Assembly: GCF_017355955.1 (NCBI RefSeq)
Contig: NZ_JAFFID010000006.1
Coordinates: 1 to 64,000 of the forward strand
DNA from: Sabulibacter ruber
GTDB taxonomy: Bacteria > Bacteroidota > Bacteroidia > Cytophagales > Hymenobacteraceae
Reading direction: 5' to 3'
Length of the DNA stretch: 64,000 nt
A program made the position numbers and the translations under genes. The notes under the pieces are model-generated. The model searched no databases. It had not been told where the DNA came from and saw only the letters and a program-made list of their open reading frames with translations. Below, one piece after another: positions 36,445 to 44,778 of this stretch (position 1 is its first letter; each line of letters opens with the position of its first letter).

Positions 36445-39333
36445 TTATTCAAGCTCTTGCAAAACATTGTACCCCTCCGCCGTGAGCGACAGTTTCTCAT
36501 GCTTCACCAACTCCGGGTAGGTCACCTGTATTTGCTTCTTTTCGCCGGGTAACAACGTGAAGTAGCCATCTGAGAAATAGGCGGGTAAGACTTCCTTGTT
36601 TTCAGCTGTCTTTAAACCAAATTTAAGCGACAGGGCAGGGATTGTGGTTGAATTAATGACTTCGTACAGGATGGTATGCTTCTGATTATCCTGCTTCAGG
36701 AGCCTGCCTTGCAGCTGCACCTGCGGAAGTTGGTTGAATGCCTTAAAGTCCCCGTTCTTGGGGTTGGTTTTCCAGTATTCGTTTTGTGACAGTAGTTCCC
36801 CGGCGTTTCCCTTCAGGGTAAGCCTGATCAGGTACACCTCCGGAAGACCTTCGGGTAAGTCAGGCGTGAATACTGGGGTGAGTTGGTTGGCCGCTACCAT
36901 AACCGGGCGTTCCAGTTGCTGGGCTCTTTTACCGGCAAGGTCATACACCTCAAGGGTTACTGTTGCTTGGGGGAAAGACCGCATAGTGGTATTTACCACG
37001 GCTACCTGATTATCATGCAGGTTCATTTGCACATGGACAGGCTCACAGGCCTTCTGGGAGCCGTAGTATGAGCCATGGGTTCCATAGTCCCAAGTATACG
37101 TTTGCCAAATCATGCTGGGCCAGGCCGGGTGAGACATCCATAGGAGTACACCACTGGTGTTGTGCCAGAGTTTACTGTTCCAGGCCTCAAATATGGCCCG
37201 GTGGCTGTCATAGTTGATGAACTGCACCTTTCTGGTGAACTCCTCCACACTTCGCGGTTTTCCATAAAGACTGTCCACGGCACCTATGTACTGTTTCTGC
37301 TGGTGTTCAGCATGGAAGTCATGGTAATACCAAGTATCGCTGATGGGCCAAAGGTCTTCCTGGGGGATAAACTTGCGGAGGGTTTTGGCTTCAGGAACCG
37401 AGAAGGTGCCGATCTCTGTGTTAAAGCCCTGGGCGTTGTTCCTGAAGTAATCGGCGGGGTCTTTGAAGTAGTGCCAAGGTCCACTGGGGCGGAGGTTCAG
37501 GTAACGGGAGTTGGGCTGATAGAGGCGGGTGCCGTCTTCGTTCATAATCAAGGTAGCCAGTGCGTCCTCTAAACTAACTGGCGCGTACCCCTCGTTCCTG
37601 GGGCACCAGAGGGCAATAGAAGGATGGTTCCGGAAGCGTTTCACCACATCGGCGGCATTCTCTAGGAACAGCTCATTATCTTGGGGCTCCAGATTATACC
37701 CTTCGGTTGAGAGCCAGAAATCATTCCAGACCAGGAGACCGTACTCATCGGCAAGATCATAGAATACCTCCTCGGTACTCTCACCGGTCCAGTTCCTGAT
37801 CATGTTGAAATGGGCGTTCCGGTGCAGTTTAAAATAAGGCTCCAGCCGCTCGCGTGAAACGCGCTTCATCGCATCATCCATGCCCCAGTTGCCGCCCCGG
37901 CAGAAGATGCGCCGCCCGTTTACCCTCAACACCAAATAGGGAGCTGTGCCTTTTTCAGGCAGATGCGGGAATAGGTCAGGATTTACCCCCTCGCGCAGTT
38001 TAGGGACATGTACTTCGGGCTGCACTTCCCGGCGGTTCAAATTGTCAAACAACAGCTTCCGTTGAGCACGGAGATTGGTGGGGGCATACTCAATGCGCCT
38101 GGCCTGTTCCTGCGGGAAATCAACAGACATTTCATAGGTGAGCTCCCGTACGCCAAACCTGATATGCCGTTCATCCGAGAGTTGGTTTCCGTTTTCGGTT
38201 ATGCTCAGCCGCATCTGGTAGAGTTCCGGATTGCCGTAGCCGTTGGGCCACCAAAGCCGAGGGTTCTTCATGGTAAGTTCTTTAAACTGGGCAGGCGCAA
38301 AAGAGACCGTCTTGATTTCGCCCGCCTTGAGGGCGACTTTTTGGCTGACTTCGGTATTCTCCAGCTGTACAGTTACCGTAACGGTTTTAGGCTTTTTACC
38401 CGAGTTCCAAACTTTAGTAATGAGGGTAAGCTGGGCTTGGGATGTATCCGGCAGCGGAAGGTCTGTGATGACTTGCGGGTCTTGCAGTACTACATCACCG
38501 GTGAACGTAAGTGTCACTTTCTGCCAGAGCCCGATGTTGCGGTCTCTGATGCCCGGGACCCAATCCCATCCTTCAGAAGAGATAAATGTGGGGCCGTCCA
38601 GGGCCAGGATGCCTCCGTTTGGCCCCTGCCCCGTTAGCGAGGATTCTTCATGCGGAATGCCTGGATGAAGCGGCGGTAAAATATGTACAGCCAACACGTT
38701 CTCTCCGCCTGCCACCAAATTGTTGGTGATGTTGTAGGTGCCTCGTTTGAATGCTCCTCTCATGGTACCTACTGCTTTGCCGTTCAGCCAGATTTCCGCC
38801 CGGTAATTGACGCCATGTAAGGTAAGCCAAACAGTTTTGTTTTTCTGAGCCTCAGGGATGCGGAAGGAAGTTCTATACCACCAATCTTGCCGGCAGAGCG
38901 TGTCCGGAATCACGAGGTTGTTCAGCCCAAAGTACGGATCCGGGTAAATGCCTTGTTCCACCAAAGTGGTCAGCACGGTGCCAGGCACGGTGGCGTTGTA
39001 CCAGGCAGCACTGTTATGGGCCGGTTTGGAAATAGCGGATCCACTGCTCCCCACCTTGCTGGCTTCATACATTTCCCATCCGTTGGCTATCTCAAAAGCT
39101 CCATCCGTTAACGGAAGCAGTTGGGTGTAAGGCGTTGTTTTGGATTTCCGTTGTACTTTGGTTGGCACTGCTTTTGCCTTTGGCAAAGTACTTTGGTCTT
39201 GGGGCTTAGAGAGGCCGTAGTTCAATTTAGACGTCTGTGCCATCGCTGTTTCCCCTACGAATGTATTTCCCAACAAAAGGGCTGCTACCAGTATATATTG
39301 AATTTGTTTTATAAGAAGTACCTTATCCGTCAT
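36445..39333 (-). CDS. GH2 family glycosidase, beta-mannosidase / exo-glucosaminidase type
   Basis: About 962 residues from the chosen start (complement 39331-39333), which gives a normal signal peptide ending GETAMAQ; an ATG at 39390 would add 19 residues before it. GH2 domains in order: sugar-binding jelly roll (TVWLTLHGVNYRAEIWLNGKAVGTMRGAF), Ig-like domain, and TIM barrel with GGNWGMDDAMKR and NMIRNWTGESTEEVFYDLADEYGLLVWNDFW. The acid/base lies in CPRNEG and the nucleophile in NTEIG (E600 and E659 counted from 39390). C-terminal beta domains follow. In the beta-mannan cluster it most likely trims beta-1,4-mannose from oligosaccharides in the periplasm. The barrel motifs also resemble exo-beta-glucosaminidases, so activity needs testing. 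Confidence 0.88.
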   Translation of the reverse strand: MTDKVLLIKQIQYILVAALLLGNTFVGETAMAQTSKLNYGLSKPQDQSTLPKAKAVPTKVQRKSKTTPYTQLLPLTDGAFEIANGWEMYEASKVGSSGSAISKPAHNSAAWYNATVPGTVLTTLVEQGIYPDPYFGLNNLVIPDTLCRQDWWYRTSFRIPEAQKNKTVWLTLHGVNYRAEIWLNGKAVGTMRGAFKRGTYNITNNLVAGGENVLAVHILPPLHPGIPHEESSLTGQGPNGGILALDGPTFISSEGWDWVPGIRDRNIGLWQKVTLTFTGDVVLQDPQVITDLPLPDTSQAQLTLITKVWNSGKKPKTVTVTVQLENTEVSQKVALKAGEIKTVSFAPAQFKELTMKNPRLWWPNGYGNPELYQMRLSITENGNQLSDERHIRFGVRELTYEMSVDFPQEQARRIEYAPTNLRAQRKLLFDNLNRREVQPEVHVPKLREGVNPDLFPHLPEKGTAPYLVLRVNGRRIFCRGGNWGMDDAMKRVSRERLEPYFKLHRNAHFNMIRNWTGESTEEVFYDLADEYGLLVWNDFWLSTEGYNLEPQDNELFLENAADVVKRFRNHPSIALWCPRNEGYAPVSLEDALATLIMNEDGTRLYQPNSRYLNLRPSGPWHYFKDPADYFRNNAQGFNTEIGTFSVPEAKTLRKFIPQEDLWPISDTWYYHDFHAEHQQKQYIGAVDSLYGKPRSVEEFTRKVQFINYDSHRAIFEAWNSKLWHNTSGVLLWMSHPAWPSMIWQTYTWDYGTHGSYYGSQKACEPVHVQMNLHDNQVAVVNTTMRSFPQATVTLEVYDLAGKRAQQLERPVMVAANQLTPVFTPDLPEGLPEVYLIRLTLKGNAGELLSQNEYWKTNPKNGDFKAFNQLPQVQLQGRLLKQDNQKHTILYEVINSTTIPALSLKFGLKTAENKEVLPAYFSDGYFTLLPGEKKQIQVTYPELVKHEKLSLTAEGYNVLQELE

Positions 39334-39460
39334 TGCCGTGCTTGAAAATACCTCACGTAAAATCCGTTTAGAGGAAAACAGCTCCTCCACATTTGGGCTG
39401 ATTACCCGAAAACAGGGCCAATACGCCAGGTGATATATTTGCCTGCTGCTGTTAACACCA

Positions 39461-41146
39461 CTATTTGCTTGATAGAATCAGAACCATTTCCTGCCGTGGG
39501 GCAAACTTTACCCGCGGCATTATCAGTTCTTGGTTTTTGGTGCTAAATGAGGTAAGCTTCTGATACTGGCGGCTTATCGGGGCGAAGGTCTGTGCCTCTT
39601 TAATTTTTCCCTCTTTCACCTCAAATGAGATATCTGACGTTAGTTCCGCTGGGGAATTGTTGAGCAGATAAACGAAATATTTGTTTCCGCACTTCATTCC
39701 GTAGGCTTCTAACTTATCAGTAGTAACTTCAAATGGTTCAAAGCTGCCCTTTCCAGAGGCCAGCATCTGGTCATTGATTTCTTTCACAGAGTTGAAATAC
39801 GAGGTCATCTTGCGATCATCAAACAGTTCCCACCACCAGGTCATGGGCAAAATGGGCGTGGGGTTGAAAAGGCCATACCATAGGCCCCGCTTGTAATCGT
39901 AATCCCACTCTTCCCCGTATTTGGGATCTGCGTCCTCCCAACGGTAGCCAAACTCCCCGATCACATATGGCTTGCCGAAGGTGCTGATGTAGGTTGGGTA
40001 AATGGACGGGATTTTCCCTGTGTGTTTGTAGATGTGTTTCTGATTGAAATCCAAATAGGCTATGGCGTTCAAGCCCGCTATGTCACGGTGGGAAATGCTG
40101 GTGGAGACCAAATGCTGGTAGGGATCAATGTCTTTGAGGTAGCGACTCATGTCATCGTGCCACTGCGTTATGGCTTCATGCGGAATAATCACGCTATCGG
40201 CCGCGGTAAAAGCTGCGTTGTCTACTTCGTTGAAGAACTCCCAGACTCCTATGTTGGTGCTGTATCCCCAACGGGCCACGATGTAGCGCAATTTGTTTTT
40301 GTATTTCTCACGGGCCCTTTGCGAGGTGAAAAACTCTGTAGGGGTTTTGGCCGGCCCACCGTTGACTTGGTTGTAGTTGCTGTTTTTCCAGCCGCCATTT
40401 TCCATAAGATGTCCATGCCAGTCAAAAGTGAGCATGAAGTACAGATTTAGGGAGTCGCAGAGTTGTAGCAGTTCCTCCATCCGTTGTATGGCACCAGGGT
40501 GAAAGTACTCTTGTGTGTTGGAATACCGTTTGGTGGAGCTTACTTTCTTCCATTCCAGCGGCAAGTTCCAATAGCACATCCAGGTCCGGAAGAAGTTGGC
40601 CCCGTTTTTAGATAAGGTGGGGAGTAGGTAATCATACGTCCATTTATCGTTCTCAAACGAACGTGACTCCCATCCCACGTTTTCTCCTATTCCCCTGAAC
40701 AGGGTGCCGTCATCAAACTTAAAGGTGTACAAATCATTCTTGTGTAGAAACCCCGGTTTACCTCCCTTCCTCGCCTCAAATATTTCGGGTTTAGATTCAT
40801 CCGAAATGTTTTTCCCGCCCAACCGAAAGTACCAGCTGTAGGTGCCGACTTCCTGGGGGGTGAACCTCGCTTTCCATTCAGAGGCATTTGTGTTCCCCTT
40901 CTCAAAATAACAAGGCAATAACAGCGGTTTTCCAGATGGAGAAGTCAACACCATGTCCAGGGTGATTTCTTTCTGGTCATAGGGATTCGTGAACGGGACC
41001 TGCAGGTTGATGGTCCATTCCGCTTTCTCAAACTGCTTTATGGGAGCTTTGGGCCGGGTCACGTTTTCGATTCTATTCTGGGCAACTGTTGCTTTGGCCA
41101 GGGTAAGCAACAGGAATAGAAGCAAAACTCTGAGTGATGCTTTCAT
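39461..41146 (-). CDS. DUF5060 domain glycoside hydrolase (clan GH-A fold)
   Basis: 561 residues from the ATG complementing 41144-41146, which starts a clean signal peptide (ASLRVLLLFLLLTLAKATVAQ). A DUF5060 Ig-like domain (about 25-125: FTNPYDQKEITLDMVLTSPSGKPLLLPCYF) precedes a TIM barrel with FFRTWMCYWNLP, YFMLTFDWHGH, WEFFNEVD (acid/base Glu, about E307) and YVIGEFGYRW (nucleophile Glu, about E398), then a C-terminal beta domain. The two Glu residues place it in clan GH-A near GH5/DUF4038 enzymes. It lies between GH26 and GH2 genes, so a beta-mannan-active endo- or exo-enzyme is likely. The exact GH family is not certain. Confidence 0.85.
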   Translation of the reverse strand: MKASLRVLLLFLLLTLAKATVAQNRIENVTRPKAPIKQFEKAEWTINLQVPFTNPYDQKEITLDMVLTSPSGKPLLLPCYFEKGNTNASEWKARFTPQEVGTYSWYFRLGGKNISDESKPEIFEARKGGKPGFLHKNDLYTFKFDDGTLFRGIGENVGWESRSFENDKWTYDYLLPTLSKNGANFFRTWMCYWNLPLEWKKVSSTKRYSNTQEYFHPGAIQRMEELLQLCDSLNLYFMLTFDWHGHLMENGGWKNSNYNQVNGGPAKTPTEFFTSQRAREKYKNKLRYIVARWGYSTNIGVWEFFNEVDNAAFTAADSVIIPHEAITQWHDDMSRYLKDIDPYQHLVSTSISHRDIAGLNAIAYLDFNQKHIYKHTGKIPSIYPTYISTFGKPYVIGEFGYRWEDADPKYGEEWDYDYKRGLWYGLFNPTPILPMTWWWELFDDRKMTSYFNSVKEINDQMLASGKGSFEPFEVTTDKLEAYGMKCGNKYFVYLLNNSPAELTSDISFEVKEGKIKEAQTFAPISRQYQKLTSFSTKNQELIMPRVKFAPRQEMVLILSSK

Positions 41147-41293
41147 GGAGAATGGATAAACAAGGTCAAACATGGCTGAATCTTATTCAGCCCAAGGATA
41201 GGAATAATGCAAAAGCCAAGGAACCATTATGAGGACCTTACCTTCCTGCCAAACAAAACAGGCACTTACACGGTCCAAAATGGAGGGGACAAA

Positions 41294-41341
41294 GTTCCCG
41301 TTTTCCGGATAGATCAAGGAAAACACCCGAAAAATGGGAAC
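41294..41341 (-). terminator. Hairpin downstream of the proximal GH26 gene
   Basis: GTTCCCGTTTTCCGG (41294-41308) pairs with CCGAAAAATGGGAAC (41327-41341), with one or two mismatches. It lies 36 bp after the GH26 stop on the minus strand and may attenuate transcription into the DUF5060 gene. Confidence 0.45.
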
Positions 41342-41376
41342 CGCACGAAGATGAATGAAGGGATTTGGCTTCTGCC

Positions 41377-42357
41377 TTATTTAGCTTTTTGCCAGCCTGG
41401 CATCTCATCCAGGGTGATGACTCTGTCCGAGTGGTACAATGCCTTGATAGCCTCCGGGGTATTGCTCTCTTTCACCAACTCTGACCATGCCATGAAGAAT
41501 ATCCATCGGGGTTGTTCCTTAAGCATTTCCGGGGTAGGTAGTTTGGCACACTCCCCAATGGCCATCGGTTTATTTCCCACAATTGGCAGGATATAGTTGT
41601 ACCAGGACGGATCAAACCCCTGGTCATACACGTCAAAAGCAAATACATCCCAGTATTGATCACCCGGATTGTACTCGGCGAAATCACGGCTCATGTCTTG
41701 CATGTCCCACACCCAGATCAGGTTAGTCAGTCCTTTCTCCTTTACCATGTAATCATGGGTGATCTGGTACAGGCGAGCCGTTCCATTTGGCCCGGGCCTT
41801 CCACCCCACCAGAATTTACCCTGGTTCATTTCATGGAGAGGACGAAACAGTACCTCTACATTATTATCCTTTAGGTATTTGAGATATACCGCGATGTCAT
41901 CCATTCGGGCTTTCCACTTTTTGTTCAACGGCGTTCCATCAGTGATGATTTCCTGCCACTCCTGGTCATTGAGCTGGGCGTTCAATAAGCCCGGATCCCA
42001 CCCGCAAGGCTCTCCCTGGTTGGGGGGGCAGCCATGCCACATGATATTGACGATGGCTCCTTTTTCCCACTGGCGCTTGGCTTCATGGATCATAGTCCAC
42101 CTTTGGTCTATGTTTTCCTGCTGAAACAGAAAGTCACCGCTCCACAAAGCGGGGTATTTGCCAGTCGTTTCGGCAATGTACTTGGACCATCTCTCAGGTT
42201 CGCTGTTCGGCTCGCGGTTATGCTGCCCGGCTATAGTTTTTGATCCGGATATACTTTTAAGATAATCAAGGGACTTAAAAGGCTGTGAGCTTCTACAGGA
42301 AGAGAAAAGTACAGTAAAGAAAGCAAACAGAAGCAAGGGGGAAATACGCAGATTCAT
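41377..42357 (-). CDS. GH26 endo-beta-1,4-mannanase lipoprotein (copy 1)
   Basis: 326 residues with lipobox LFSSC. GH26 motifs: SKTIAGQHNREPNSEPERWSKY, ALWSGDFLF, AIVNIMWHGCPP, RPLHEMNQGKFWWGGRPG with acid/base E176, LIWVWDMQD, and MAIGECAKLP with nucleophile E269. The enzyme hydrolyses internal beta-1,4-mannosidic bonds by retention, releasing mannobiose or longer oligosaccharides. It is a close paralogue of the gene just upstream, with the same architecture and catalytic residues, so the pair came from a tandem duplication and may divide surface and periplasmic or exo/endo work. Confidence 0.94.
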   Translation of the reverse strand: MNLRISPLLLFAFFTVLFSSCRSSQPFKSLDYLKSISGSKTIAGQHNREPNSEPERWSKYIAETTGKYPALWSGDFLFQQENIDQRWTMIHEAKRQWEKGAIVNIMWHGCPPNQGEPCGWDPGLLNAQLNDQEWQEIITDGTPLNKKWKARMDDIAVYLKYLKDNNVEVLFRPLHEMNQGKFWWGGRPGPNGTARLYQITHDYMVKEKGLTNLIWVWDMQDMSRDFAEYNPGDQYWDVFAFDVYDQGFDPSWYNYILPIVGNKPMAIGECAKLPTPEMLKEQPRWIFFMAWSELVKESNTPEAIKALYHSDRVITLDEMPGWQKAK

Positions 42358-42447
42358 AGTATGGGAGTTTGGGAATTTGTATAAAGAAGGGAGTCCTAAT
42401 AGTGATGGCCTGCCGGGTTAGCCTGATTTCCCGGCAAGGAAGGTCCG

Positions 42448-42486
42448 CTGTTATTCCTTCAGGAGATACCCTGAACGGAATAACAG
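42448..42486 (-). terminator. Strong hairpin between the two GH26 genes
   Basis: CTGTTATTCC (42448-42457) pairs with GGAATAACAG (42477-42486), and an inner TTCAGG/CCTGAA stem extends it, giving 16 bp of pairing. A second small stem TGCCGGG/CCCGGCA (42411-42417, 42430-42436) lies next to it. It probably tunes expression of the two enzymes. Confidence 0.55.
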
Positions 42487-42563
42487 ATTACGGTGACCTG
42501 ATCCCAGTTGGAAACTGGAGGTGGATTTAGCAATACAAAGCAACAGAAGGCAATGGATGGATA

Positions 42564-43580
42564 CTACCAACCTGGCATTTCATCCAAGGTGATGACCTTT
42601 GAAGAGTTTTGCAGCGCCTTCATCTCTGCAGCTGTGTTCCTTTCAAAGACCAGTTCGGACCATCCCATATAAAATGTCCATTTTGGCTGGTAGGTTAATT
42701 CTTCAACAGTGGGCAATCTCTCGCATTCCCCGATGGCGATCGGTTTGCCTTTAGCCGCTTTGACCATGGCATTATATTTCCCTTGGGAGAATCCGCTGCC
42801 ATCGTAGAAGTCCAAAGCCGCTATGTCCCAGTACCCTTCACCAGGGTTGTAGTTAACAAGGTCATTTTCCAGAGTTGAAAAGTCCTGCACATCCCACACC
42901 CAGATAAGATTCGTCAAACCTTTGGTCTTGGTCATGTAGTCATGGGTGATCTGATAAAGTCTGCGGGTGCCGTTCGCCCCCGGTCTTCCGCCCCACCAGA
43001 AGTTCCCTTGGTTCATCTCGTGAAGTGGCCTCCATAGCACTTCTACCCCTTTGTCTTCTAGGAACTGAAGGTGAACACTGACTTCATCCATCATTGCCTT
43101 CCATTTAGCATTCAATGGTGTGCCATCCGTGATCAATTCAGTCCATTGGGCATCTGTCAATTCGCTCAGGACTCCATTTGAATCCCAGCCACACGGCTGG
43201 GACAATGCCGGGTTACAGGCATGCCACATGATGTTGATGATAGCCCCTTTTTTCCATTGGTTCCATGCCTCATTCACCATGATCTGGCGATTATTGATAT
43301 TGTCGGCTTGGAACAGGAAATCTCCACTCCAAAGCCCTGGGTATTTACCCGCTACCGTATTCATCTCCTCAGTCCACCGTGCTGGGGTTGCGTTCGGCTC
43401 CCGGTTATGGATACCGGAAACGGTTTTCGAACCTGAGATACTGTAAAGGTAGTTCAGCGTCTTGAAGGGTGTTTGAGGGGTGACCACCGGTATTTCAGGC
43501 TCTGGCTCGTTTTCCTTGCTTCCGCAGGAGGAAAAGAGAGATAAAGCGGTTAATGCAAAAACTACAATTCTGTTGTTCAT
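42564..43580 (-). CDS. GH26 endo-beta-1,4-mannanase lipoprotein (copy 2)
   Basis: 338 residues. Lipobox LFSSC, then an acidic Pro-rich linker (ENEPEPEIPVVTPQTP) that is longer than in copy 1 and suggests surface display. GH26 motifs: SKTVSGIHNREPNATPARWTEEM, LWSGDFLF, RPLHEMNQGNFWWGGRPGANG with acid/base E188, LIWVWDVQDF, and IAIGECERLP with nucleophile E285. It is the first enzyme gene after the susC-susD-binding protein block, 257 bp downstream, so it is likely the surface endo-mannanase that makes oligosaccharides for import. Confidence 0.94.
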   Translation of the reverse strand: MNNRIVVFALTALSLFSSCGSKENEPEPEIPVVTPQTPFKTLNYLYSISGSKTVSGIHNREPNATPARWTEEMNTVAGKYPGLWSGDFLFQADNINNRQIMVNEAWNQWKKGAIINIMWHACNPALSQPCGWDSNGVLSELTDAQWTELITDGTPLNAKWKAMMDEVSVHLQFLEDKGVEVLWRPLHEMNQGNFWWGGRPGANGTRRLYQITHDYMTKTKGLTNLIWVWDVQDFSTLENDLVNYNPGEGYWDIAALDFYDGSGFSQGKYNAMVKAAKGKPIAIGECERLPTVEELTYQPKWTFYMGWSELVFERNTAAEMKALQNSSKVITLDEMPGW

Positions 43581-43800
43581 ATAATATCGTTTAACGATCC
43601 GCGGAAACGTGGTGCCTGGGGGCGGATTCTAGCAGGTAGATAGAAACTGTTAGGAGCAGTGCCAAGCCTTAAAGGGTTGCCGATACTTTTCAGCTAGGCC
43701 ACTCTCGAACAGGCCCTTTGGGGATTTTCTTAAAAAGGGTGCTTAAGGTATCCGATATATTTGCTAAGTTAATGCGGAGTAGAGGTATAACAGGAGGTGT

Positions 43801-43833
43801 AAAAGGCTGAAGACCGTTTATCCCCAGCCTTTT
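43801..43833 (-). terminator. Terminator of the susCD/glycan-binding operon
   Basis: AAAAGGCTG (43801-43809) and CAGCCTTTT (43825-43833) form a stem 4 bp after the stop codon of the glycan-binding protein. On the minus strand the 3' arm ends in a T run. Confidence 0.6.
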
Positions 43834-43837
43834 GTGG

Positions 43838-44770
43838 TTACTGTTTCTTCACCTCCACCCAGAACCTTCTAGGTTTTTTGACAAACTTATCATAATCGGA
43901 ATAGATATTGTTCCAATCATCTGTGCCATTCAAGGTAAACTCAAAAGCGTTGTCGGTGACGGTCTTGTTCAGACCATTGCCTAAGCTGATGCTCCCCGGT
44001 CCCACGAAGGAGGCGGTGGCGGTGGTATTGTCGGCAAAGGTGAAGGTCACGGTATTGGCAGTGTAGTTACGGGTCCAGGTACCCACTCCCTTGGGGATTT
44101 TCCTATAGAAGCTGTTGACATCCGTCTGGGGATTGCCCACAAAAAGGAAATTGGCATATTGACCATCAGGACCGGCGTTGTTCGTTACGGTGCCGTATGT
44201 ATGGCCCTCCGCGGTTACGCCGGTAAATTCAAACGTCAGGGTATTGTCCAACTCTGCCTCAGGCCCTCCAGCTGCTGGCCACACCCAGGGTTTATCCGTC
44301 ATTTTCAAAACGGCCCCTCCTCCATATTCCGGTCCGGTGCCACCGAATACAACCAACCCGTTGATGTCATAGGTCCCAAGAAGAGTCTCCGTAAAAGGAA
44401 CCAATTCCACTTGCCAGTCACGCGTTTTGCCTGATTCAGAAGTAACTGTATAAGTTGCCTGGTTATTGTTAGCCGCAAAGTTTACCGGCTCACCTGAACC
44501 AGGGGAGATGGTGGACTTATACGAAGTCTGAATCTGAGGAGAAACCTTGCTTAGGTCTGTGCCTGGTTGCACTAATACCGTAACTGTAACTTTCCCTTCC
44601 GTTCTGTCAACAACGGCAGGGCCTACTTGCACCAGATCCCCTCCGAGGGTTACAGCTTCTATCGACCTTTCGTTGCTGACTACCCCATCGTAGGGATCTT
44701 CGACACATCCTGTACACAAGGCAACAAATACCAACAGGAGGTTTATGTTTAAGATGATTCTATTTTTCAT
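43838..44770 (-). CDS. Surface glycan-binding lipoprotein of the beta-mannan locus (SusE position)
   Basis: 310 residues. Lipoprotein signal with Cys in LCTGCVEDPYDG. The first 125 residues look like a DUF5018-type Ig domain (VSPQIQTSYKSTISPGSGEPVNF, YTVTSESGKTRDWQVEL), which serves as a spacer in Bacteroidota surface glycan-binding proteins. The remaining 180 residues form a beta-rich domain (VVFGGTGPEYGGGAVLKMTDKPWVW, LDNTLTFEFTGVTAEGHTYGTVTNNAGPDG) with no catalytic signature. It lies 8 bp after susD, the place of a SusE/F or SGBP protein. A role in mannan capture is inferred. Confidence 0.78.
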   Translation of the reverse strand: MKNRIILNINLLLVFVALCTGCVEDPYDGVVSNERSIEAVTLGGDLVQVGPAVVDRTEGKVTVTVLVQPGTDLSKVSPQIQTSYKSTISPGSGEPVNFAANNNQATYTVTSESGKTRDWQVELVPFTETLLGTYDINGLVVFGGTGPEYGGGAVLKMTDKPWVWPAAGGPEAELDNTLTFEFTGVTAEGHTYGTVTNNAGPDGQYANFLFVGNPQTDVNSFYRKIPKGVGTWTRNYTANTVTFTFADNTTATASFVGPGSISLGNGLNKTVTDNAFEFTLNGTDDWNNIYSDYDKFVKKPRRFWVEVKKQ

Positions 44771-44778
44771 AACCTTTT

